Source: Candidatus Woesearchaeota archaeon
GTDB taxonomy: Archaea; Nanobdellota; Nanobdellia; Woesearchaeales; UBA10200
NCBI GenBank assembly: GCA_016180275.1
Contig: JACPBN010000068.1
Location: forward strand, 1 to 18,079
Direction: 5' to 3'
Length of the DNA: 18,079 nt
A program made the translations under genes and the position numbers. Below the pieces are notes generated by a model. That model did no database searches and was not told where the DNA came from. It saw only the letters and a program-made list of their open reading frames with translations. How positions within the stretch are numbered: the first letter of the stretch is position 1; each line of letters opens with the position of its first letter. This document shows positions 12,181 through 18,079 of this stretch, piece by piece.

Positions 12181-13353
12181 TTAATCAGAAAAATTTCTTT
12201 CTACTTTTTTTAGCCAACCTTCAGGTGCTTTGATTCTACCACGATGGATTCCTGTTAATATATCATATAAATGCCTAGTCACTTCTCCCACCTCTCCGTT
12301 CCCTATTTTCAAGGTAGGTTGTTCATCTTCTATGGTTACTTTCCCTTCTTGCATTAATTTTTTAGCAAGTGGGTCTTTTGGATCAAGAATAATTCTGCCA
12401 ACAGAACTAATAACTGCGGCAGTGCCGAAACCATTCGCCTCGGTAATTGTTCCAGAATTTATGCCATCTACCATTTCATCTAATCTTATTGGTTTTTGCG
12501 TTACCTTCAGCCCATGTTTGCCGTCTAATTCTAATACAGAAGTTGCTGTTATTCCTGCTAACACCTCATCTGTAAAAGGCGGGGTTACAATCTGGCCATT
12601 AGCATTAATTGTAGCAAAATTCATTGCACCAGTTTCAGTTATAGATTCACACAAAGAATCAAGAAACAATACTTGCTTTGAACCTAATTTTCTTCCAATC
12701 TCAAGTGGCCTTAATGATGCAGCATAATTCCCACCTGCTTTTGCCTGGCCCGTTCCACTTTTAGCAACCCTATGGTATATACTTGTTAGCAAAAGTTTTA
12801 CAGGACTATTAAATCCACCTGGATAATATGATCCGCTTGGAGACAATGTAACGCAAAGAGTATAAGTTGTGCTTGGTGCAACACCAAATTCTGCCTGAGT
12901 TGCAAACATATTTGGCCTTACATATAAAGAAGCATCTTCTTGTCTAGGAACCCAGATTCTATCGACATCTATTAAGGCATGATAAGCTGCCAGTTGAACT
13001 TCTAAAGGAATATTTGGCATACATAAAATATTACCCGAATTATTTAATCTATTTGCATTCATATCTGCCCTAAATAGATAAACTTCATCATCTGGATGCA
13101 TATATGCTTTTATTCCTTCAAAAAGTGTTTGTGCATAATGCAAAACTTTTGCTGCAGGATGAATTTGTAATGGCTGAAGCGGTACAATTCTTGGATTTAT
13201 CCATTGACCCCCTATATAATTAATTAGAAACATATGGTCTGTAAACATTTTACCAAATGATTTTAACTCTCCATCTTCTAATGGCTTTTGTCTTCTCTCA
13301 GCTTTTGGTTTTAGATGATATGCAAGATCTTCCAGATTATAACTATTTACCAT
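12181..13353 (-). CDS. ilvE: branched-chain amino acid aminotransferase
   Basis: A PLP enzyme of fold type IV that interconverts 2-oxo acids with Val, Leu and Ile, using glutamate as donor. It has 390 aa, matching the long (group II) BCAT form. HYAQTLFEGIKAY is the conserved N-terminal motif, LYVRPNMFATQ follows, and the Schiff-base lysine is K205 in QAKAGGNYAAS. Later stretches LCESITETGAMNFA and EANGFGTAAVIS bind the cofactor phosphate. The ATG at 13353 has GGGGGT about 10 nt upstream, the same kind of site as the first gene in the window. A TTTTAAAA box lies about 35-42 nt upstream. With acetolactate synthase it covers two steps of branched-chain metabolism, though the intermediate enzymes are not in this window. 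Confidence 0.94.
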   Translation of the reverse strand: MVNSYNLEDLAYHLKPKAERRQKPLEDGELKSFGKMFTDHMFLINYIGGQWINPRIVPLQPLQIHPAAKVLHYAQTLFEGIKAYMHPDDEVYLFRADMNANRLNNSGNILCMPNIPLEVQLAAYHALIDVDRIWVPRQEDASLYVRPNMFATQAEFGVAPSTTYTLCVTLSPSGSYYPGGFNSPVKLLLTSIYHRVAKSGTGQAKAGGNYAASLRPLEIGRKLGSKQVLFLDSLCESITETGAMNFATINANGQIVTPPFTDEVLAGITATSVLELDGKHGLKVTQKPIRLDEMVDGINSGTITEANGFGTAAVISSVGRIILDPKDPLAKKLMQEGKVTIEDEQPTLKIGNGEVGEVTRHLYDILTGIHRGRIKAPEGWLKKVERNFSD

Positions 13354-13545
13354 TATTATGAAACCCCCGACTATTTACAATACCTCTTTTAAAAGTAGTG
13401 AAAAGTATGTCTGCTTTAAAAATTTTATTGTAACTCAAAAAATAATATGATTTCTTACCTTTTAATGACTAAAACTCATCCTAAAGATTAATAAACAAGT
13501 AATTCTAACTATGCTTATTATATCATAATTAGGGGTAGGAAGTAT

Positions 13546-13555
13546 TATCCGGATA
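13546..13555. promoter_or_regulatory. 10-bp palindrome upstream of the aldehyde dehydrogenase promoter
   Basis: TATCCGGATA is a perfect palindrome, extendable with one mismatch on each side, 15 nt upstream of the TATA box at 13571. It might be an activator or repressor site, but it is short. Confidence 0.3.
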
Positions 13556-13570
13556 GTAATAACTGGTAGG

Positions 13571-13578
13571 TATAAATA
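13571..13578 (+). promoter_or_regulatory. TATA box of the aldehyde dehydrogenase gene
   Basis: TATAAATA preceded by GGTAGG. It predicts transcription start near 13600 and a leader of about 30 nt that contains AGGTGA at 13620-13625. Confidence 0.6.
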
Positions 13579-13629
13579 GCAATAACCTGTTGATTGATAT
13601 CCAGAGTTTGCTAACAGATAGGTGAAATT

Positions 13630-15234
13630 ATTCCAAAAAAGAAAAAATCCAAAAGAGGGCGCCCAAAAGGCTCGAAAAAATCTAAGTCCAGTTCAGCTAG
13701 TTCAAAGGCTAGCATTAAATCAGCTAAAGATACTCTTATTAGATTGATAGCGGATCAGCCAAAGAAATCACAAAACAACTATCTTAGCGAATACAAGTTC
13801 TATACTGCCGGCAAATGGAGATCATCTCATGAAGCTATTGATGTTGTATTTCCGTATGAAAATAGCATAATTGCAAAAGTATTTCTTGCGCAGCCAACTG
13901 ATGTTGAAGCTGCAATCTCAAGCGCAGTAAAAGCATTTGAAATAACAAAGAAATTCTCTAGCTTTGAAAGAAGCGAGATACTTAAGAAAGTTGCCTGTGC
14001 ATTAAAACAAAACAAGGAGAATATTGCAAAGATACTTACACTTGAGAACGGAAAGCCAGTTAAGGATGCACGTCTTGAGGTTGACCGCGCAATATTAACT
14101 CTTACTATTGCAAAAGAAGAAGCAATGCGAATAAGCGGTGAAGTTTTGCCGGTGGATATTATTGCCAGCACAAAAGGAAGATTTGCTGTTGTAAAAAGAT
14201 TTCCTATTGGACCAGTCGCTGGTATAACGCCTTTTAATTTTCCTCTTAATTTAGTTTGCCATAAAGTAGCAGCTGCAATTGCTGCTGGAAATCCAATCAT
14301 AATCAGGCCTGCGACTAAGACTCCGTTGTGCGCATTAGAGCTTGCAAAGATATTTGAGGGCATAACTCTTAATGACAAAAGTTTGCCTGAAGGAATATTC
14401 AGCGTCCTGCCGTGCAAGACAGGTGTTGCAGAGCCATTGATAACAGATGAAAGAATTAAATTATTAACTTTTACAGGCAGCGCAGATGTTGGCTGGCAAT
14501 TAAAGAATAAAGCAGGCAAGAAAAGAGTAACACTAGAACTTGGAGGAAATGCTGCATTAATAGTGCATGATGATGCTGATGTTGAGTTAGCAGCTTCTCG
14601 GACAAGCATTGCTGGTTTTGCATTAGCTGGCCAGAGCTGCATCTCTGTGCAACGGATTTATGCACATGAAAAAGTATTTGATGAATTTGCAAAAAAATTG
14701 GCAGCAAAAGTCAAAGCTCTTGTTATAGGAGACCCATTGAATGACAAGACAGATGTTGCAAGCATGGTAGATGTCCAGAATGCGCAGAGAGTTGAGCAAT
14801 GGGTGCAACTGGCAGTTAAAGAAGGCGGCAAATTGCTTTTTGGCGGTAAAAAAGATAAAAATGTTGTAAGCATCTATCTGCCGACAATTCTTGCAAATGT
14901 CCCAGAAACCAGCAATGTATGCGCAAAAGAAGTTTTTGGGCCAATAGTTGTTGTTCAAAAGTATAAGGATTTTAAGGATGCTGTAAAAAAAGTAAATAAC
15001 AGCGTGTATGGATTGCAAGCAGGTGTTTTCACAAAAGATATTGATAAAATCATGTATGCGTTTAATGAGCTTGATGTTGGCGGAGTCATGATCAATGAAG
15101 TTCCTACTTACAGAGTAGATAACCAGCCTTATGGCGGAGTTAAGAATTCTGGATTTGGAAGAGAAGGCCCTAAGTATGTTATTGAAGAGATGACAGAGCT
15201 TAAAGTGATGATAGTGAATGTTAGAGAACCATAA
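13630..15234 (+). CDS. aldehyde dehydrogenase with basic AT-hook-like N-terminus
   Basis: An NAD(P)-dependent aldehyde dehydrogenase. Numbered from the TTG at 13744, it shows Asn165 (FNFPLN), Glu265 (LELGGN) and the catalytic Cys299 (GQSCISVQR), then KEVFGPIV and GGVKNSGFGREGPKY. It resembles archaeal lactaldehyde and non-phosphorylating glyceraldehyde-3-phosphate dehydrogenases; the substrate is not settled. The same frame is open upstream to 13615 and encodes a Lys/Ser-rich stretch with the AT-hook core RGRPKGS. There is no ATG, GTG or TTG before 13744, but GGTGA at 13621-13625 is 4 nt before an ATT at 13630, the same spacing as in pgk and the acetolactate synthase gene. I therefore propose ATT as start (534 aa); the conservative start is 13744 (496 aa), which has no binding site. 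Confidence 0.9.
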   Translation: MPKKKKSKRGRPKGSKKSKSSSASSKASIKSAKDTLIRLIADQPKKSQNNYLSEYKFYTAGKWRSSHEAIDVVFPYENSIIAKVFLAQPTDVEAAISSAVKAFEITKKFSSFERSEILKKVACALKQNKENIAKILTLENGKPVKDARLEVDRAILTLTIAKEEAMRISGEVLPVDIIASTKGRFAVVKRFPIGPVAGITPFNFPLNLVCHKVAAAIAAGNPIIIRPATKTPLCALELAKIFEGITLNDKSLPEGIFSVLPCKTGVAEPLITDERIKLLTFTGSADVGWQLKNKAGKKRVTLELGGNAALIVHDDADVELAASRTSIAGFALAGQSCISVQRIYAHEKVFDEFAKKLAAKVKALVIGDPLNDKTDVASMVDVQNAQRVEQWVQLAVKEGGKLLFGGKKDKNVVSIYLPTILANVPETSNVCAKEVFGPIVVVQKYKDFKDAVKKVNNSVYGLQAGVFTKDIDKIMYAFNELDVGGVMINEVPTYRVDNQPYGGVKNSGFGREGPKYVIEEMTELKVMIVNVREP

Positions 15235-15251
15235 ATTATTTAATTTTTGAA

Positions 15252-16072
15252 TTATTTACCACTTTCATTTTTATCCTTATAGATTGGCACATCTTCAAAT
15301 CTACCTCGCATTTCTTGTCCTATTGGAAGATTTGCAGATATGCCTAAACCTGTTTTTACAATAAAAAATCGTCTTGAGAGGTAAGATGCCATTCTAGAAT
15401 CGTTTGATTGGACAGTGGTATAATTCTCTATCTCATGTCTCTTAAATATTCTTCTGATATCCTGCTTTAATGTTTCTAAATCCTTATAACACTCAGTATT
15501 AATTTCATGAAGGCTTGCTTCTCCACTAGCAGTTATTGCACCATCTGTTAAGGATTCAGCTTTTCTTAATCCAGAAGTAACATAATATAATCTTGCTTTG
15601 TATCTGCTATCCTAAGTTTGTTCAATTACTGCAATGCCATCGGTGATTAGATATTCTGCAGCAGTGTCTCTTGATTCAGGAGCAAATCTGTCAAAGACTA
15701 CTTCATCAAGCTGTTTGGGAGTAAGCAGTTTTCTTTTTGTCAGGCATTCACTTACATAAGAAAGTCCTATATTTTGCAATAATGTATTAAGCAAGGTAAA
15801 AGTGACATCCCCTTTAACAAGGTGCTCCAGCATTTGTGTTACATCATTACAATGCCCCGTCTCCATAAGTGCAGGTATTAAGACGTAATTATATGCTGCA
15901 CCTAACTCCTTAAGCTCAGTACCTTGAGATGCTGCTTGTAAGCGGTAAATTCTTGTTCTAATTTATCAGGATTATCTTTAACACTGCCAAAAACCCTTTC
16001 AGCTATATCAGGACACCTATCATAAACTGCTCAATCTGTAGCCAATGCTGCTAATGTTTCCGGTAAAGACAT
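15252..16072 (-). pseudogene. decayed gene of unknown function
   Basis: Read on the minus strand from the ATG at 16072 (MSLPETLAALATD), the frame meets TGA at 16033-16031. It resumes in frame (AVYDRCPDIAERVFGSVKD), then loses one base near 15936, after which AASQGTELKELGAAYNYVLIPAL continues in the next frame. It meets TAG at 15614-15612, and runs on without interruption (DSRYKARLYYVTSGLRKAESL) to a TAA at 15254-15252. Repaired, the product would be about 272 residues, soluble and largely helical. I recognise no family. The longest intact piece is 15612-15866. Three disabling changes in 820 bases point to a real pseudogene rather than a sequencing slip. It accounts for most of the 1-kb gap between the aldehyde dehydrogenase and acetolactate synthase genes. 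Confidence 0.7.
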
Positions 16073-16162
16073 GATCATTAAGTCTATATCCTTCCTTTAA
16101 AATTTTTGTGATAAAAATGAATTATATGTAATAAATATCATGTTTAGGAATTAAAGTAAAGT

Positions 16163-16170
16163 TATAAATA
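16163..16170 (+). promoter_or_regulatory. TATA box of the acetolactate synthase gene
   Basis: TATAAATA predicts transcription start around 16192-16196 and a leader of about 40 nt ending in a strong GGTGAGG site. Confidence 0.55.
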
Positions 16171-16173
16171 AAA

Positions 16174-16187
16174 AACTATATATAGTT
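16174..16187. promoter_or_regulatory. 14-bp palindrome, candidate operator
   Basis: AACTATATATAGTT is a perfect palindrome directly between the TATA box and the predicted transcription start. A repressor bound there could block the acetolactate synthase promoter. AT-rich sequence makes chance palindromes likelier. Confidence 0.4.
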
Positions 16188-16233
16188 GGTATTATGATAC
16201 TAAATATAAGGTATTAATAACTAAGGTGAGGAA

Positions 16234-17886
16234 ATGAAAGCATCAGACTTATTTGCCAAATGCCTGGAAGCAGAGGAAGTTGAATACATATTTGGTTTGC
16301 CAGGAGAGGAGAATATTGATCTGCTTGATAGTTTAAGCAGAAGTAAGATCAAATTCATTAATTGCAGGCATGAGCAGGGAGCTGCGTTTATGGCAGCAAT
16401 TTACGGAAGATTAACTGGAAAAGCAGGAGTTTGCCTCTCAACACTAGGTCCTGGGGCATTAAATTTAATGACTGCTGTTGCAGATGCTAATTTGGGGCAT
16501 GCGCCACTAGTTGCAATCACTGGCCAGGCAGGCGTTCATAGAAAGCATAAAGAAAATTTTCAGTTTGTTGACATAGTAAAGGCATTTGAGCCAATAACTA
16601 AATGGAATACCGGCATTAACATAGCATCTGTTATTCCTGAAGTTATAAGAAAGGCTTTCAAAGTTGCAGAAATGGAAAAACCAGGCGCAACTCATATTGA
16701 GCTGCCTGAAGATGTTGCTAAGCATGATGTCAACGGAATTCCATTTCAAAAAACCAGAGTTAGGCGTCCAAGCGCAGATGCAAAAGCCCTGGACATGGCT
16801 GCAGAACTAATCAGGCAGAGCAAATATCCTTTAATTCTATCAGGCAATGGAAGCATGAGAACAAGAGTCTCTAACCAGTTAAGGGAATTTGTTGAGCAGC
16901 TAGGCATACATGCAGTGCAGACACAGATGGGCAAAGGAGCATTAGGCGCAAAAAACAAATACTCACTGTTATCTGTGTTCTCAAATACAGGATTGCATAA
17001 AGAAGATATTTATTTTTGTGCATTTTCAAAAGCTGATTTAGTAATCACTCTAGGCTATGATGAAAGCGAAATTCCTGCTTCTAACTGGAACTTCAGGAAA
17101 GACAAAAAGATTGTTCATATTGATTTCACGCCAAGCGAAGTTGAAGAATATTATAATCCGACGATAGAAATAGTAGGGGATATCTCAAATACTCTGAGGG
17201 CATTAAAAGAAAGGCTGCAAGGAGAGAAAAAGAAAGACACAAAATACTTTTTTGATCTGCGTAAAAGAATAGTTGAAATGTATGACAAGGAAGAAAAGAA
17301 TACTGGCTTTCCTCTTAAGCCCCAGTACATACTGGGCGAAGTCAGAAAACAGATGGGCAATACTGATATCCTTATCAGCGATGTAGGTGCGCACAAGATT
17401 TGGGTAGCGAGAAACTATGAAGCATATGAGCCGAATACCTGCATAATAGATAATGCGCTTGCGTCAATGGGTGTTGCATTGCCTGGGGCGATTGCAGCAA
17501 AGCTAGTTCATCCTGAAAGGAAGGTTGTTGCCATCTGCGGTGATGGCGGCTTCCTGATGAATGTACAGGAGCTTGAGACAGCAAAAAGATTAGGAAATCC
17601 ATTTGTTGTAGTTATATTTAATGATAACAAATATGGCATGATTGAGTGGAAACAGCATAATGTATTTGGGCATTCTTATGGCATTGGTTTCACTAATCCT
17701 GATTTTGTAAAATTGGCTGAAAGCTTTGGATTAAAAGGAGTGAGAGTTGCAAAAACACAGGACTTTCCAAAGATACTAAAGAGAGCGTTAGATGACAAGA
17801 AAAACATCTGGATAATAGATGCGCCAATAGATTTCAAGGAGAACTTTTTACTCACTAAAAAGCATGGGAATGTGTGTCCTGTCTGA
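16234..17886 (+). CDS. ilvB: acetolactate synthase, catalytic subunit
   Basis: A thiamine diphosphate enzyme joining two pyruvates to 2-acetolactate, the first common step to valine and leucine, or the step to acetoin in catabolic versions. It has 550 aa. The N-terminal pyrimidine-binding domain has IFGLPGEEN and the essential Glu47 in RHEQGAAFMA; the central domain is about residues 190-330; the C-terminal PP domain has the ThDP motif GDGGFLMN (from residue 436) through NDNKYGMI (about 464-471). The sequence resembles single-subunit catabolic AlsS-type enzymes at least as much as the biosynthetic IlvB, and no regulatory small subunit follows within the window. The ATG at 16234 has GGTGA 4 nt upstream. 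Function is secure; anabolic versus catabolic role is open. Confidence 0.93.
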   Translation: MKASDLFAKCLEAEEVEYIFGLPGEENIDLLDSLSRSKIKFINCRHEQGAAFMAAIYGRLTGKAGVCLSTLGPGALNLMTAVADANLGHAPLVAITGQAGVHRKHKENFQFVDIVKAFEPITKWNTGINIASVIPEVIRKAFKVAEMEKPGATHIELPEDVAKHDVNGIPFQKTRVRRPSADAKALDMAAELIRQSKYPLILSGNGSMRTRVSNQLREFVEQLGIHAVQTQMGKGALGAKNKYSLLSVFSNTGLHKEDIYFCAFSKADLVITLGYDESEIPASNWNFRKDKKIVHIDFTPSEVEEYYNPTIEIVGDISNTLRALKERLQGEKKKDTKYFFDLRKRIVEMYDKEEKNTGFPLKPQYILGEVRKQMGNTDILISDVGAHKIWVARNYEAYEPNTCIIDNALASMGVALPGAIAAKLVHPERKVVAICGDGGFLMNVQELETAKRLGNPFVVVIFNDNKYGMIEWKQHNVFGHSYGIGFTNPDFVKLAESFGLKGVRVAKTQDFPKILKRALDDKKNIWIIDAPIDFKENFLLTKKHGNVCPV

Positions 17887-17954
17887 GATTAGTAGTTATT
17901 ATTTTCTTATTAAATTTCCGGTATTTGTTTAGCTTGTGTGATAAAATCCTATAA

Positions 17955-18020
17955 AGCAGTGGCGACTGCCGACGAACACCGGCTTAGACCATCAAAAAGT
18001 TGCTCCTCCTCTACGAATAG
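17955..18020. other. GC-richer segment with hairpin, possible structured RNA
   Basis: The final 193 bases hold no ORF I can support. Around 17960-18015 the base composition rises clearly above the surroundings, and GCCG/CGGC can pair around an 8-base loop. A TATA-like CCTATAAAG precedes it on the plus strand. No known RNA family is recognised, and it could also be the edge of a gene cut by the window end. Confidence 0.25.
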
Positions 18021-18079
18021 TTAGTAGCTGTGACACTACAAGAGTTTTGCGAGCAGAGTTAATTAATCTGTAAGTAAAT

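Noticed and set aside
12230..12727. A 165-codon plus-strand frame opposite the aminotransferase
   Set aside because: Shadow of the minus-strand ilvE, which carries all family motifs across this stretch.
13827..14642. A 271-codon open frame on the minus strand opposite the aldehyde dehydrogenase
   Set aside because: It lies wholly inside a strongly conserved gene with catalytic residues on the plus strand and has no protein-like motifs or promoter of its own.
15612..16033. TGA and TAG recoding (selenocysteine or pyrrolysine) as an explanation for the in-frame stops
   Set aside because: A one-base frameshift lies between them, both stop types occur in one gene, and no other gene in the window uses internal stops.
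1..18079. CRISPR array, insertion sequence, integrase or prophage genes
   Set aside because: No regularly spaced repeats, transposase or integrase motifs, or long terminal repeats were seen anywhere in the window.

Overview
The window looks like part of an AT-rich archaeal chromosome, most likely from a small-genome DPANN-type lineage (Woesearchaeota-like is my best guess, not proven). The archaeal signs are a replication factor C large subunit, a Hel308-family helicase fragment, an archaeal tRNA-Ile(GAT) interrupted by introns, TATA boxes about 26-30 nt upstream of leaderless start codons, and GGTGA-type ribosome binding sites about 4-5 nt from the start in many of the other genes. The phosphoglycerate kinase, branched-chain aminotransferase and acetolactate synthase look bacterial in type, which fits the mixed gene content of such archaea.

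Layout. 1-2735: a hypothetical protein, a two-domain CHR/ChrA-family transporter with a long Lys/Asn-rich linker, and a convergent PPK2-family polyphosphate kinase. 2916-4741: a tRNA-Ile(GAT) that appears to carry two introns (anticodon loop and T-loop), then a Hel308 gene that lacks the whole first RecA domain. 4821-7276: a wHTH-nucleotidyltransferase (MNT) and HEPN pair overlapping by 11 nt, with a perfect 22-bp palindrome over the promoter, then phosphoglycerate kinase with a Lys-rich tail. 7273-9326: a HAD hydrolase facing PGK tail to tail, and divergent rfcL. 9525-11046: accessory small genes: a two-helix membrane protein with four evenly spaced cysteines, a winged-helix protein, and an HNH nuclease-like protein with two C-terminal membrane helices. 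11134-12175: a tRNA-dihydrouridine synthase whose 5' end has a frameshifting deletion that removed the flavin-binding LAPM region. 12181-13353: branched-chain aminotransferase. 13630-15234: aldehyde dehydrogenase whose open frame continues upstream into a Lys/Ser-rich, AT-hook-like segment that may begin at a non-standard ATT codon. 15252-16072: a decayed gene with two in-frame stops and one frameshift. 16234-17886: acetolactate synthase. 17887-18079: no gene recognised; it holds a comparatively GC-rich stretch that could be structured RNA.

How the genes fit together. PGK and the aldehyde dehydrogenase (possibly a non-phosphorylating glyceraldehyde-3-phosphate type) would act in lower glycolysis. 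Acetolactate synthase and the aminotransferase act at the first and last steps of branched-chain amino acid metabolism. RfcL, Hel308 and the tRNA gene belong to information processing. Most genes are single transcription units with their own promoters; MNT-HEPN-PGK is the clearest candidate operon. No CRISPR array, transposase or integrase was seen. The most notable features are the doubly interrupted tRNA, the RecA1-less Hel308, the disabled Dus gene, and the basic tails on two metabolic enzymes.
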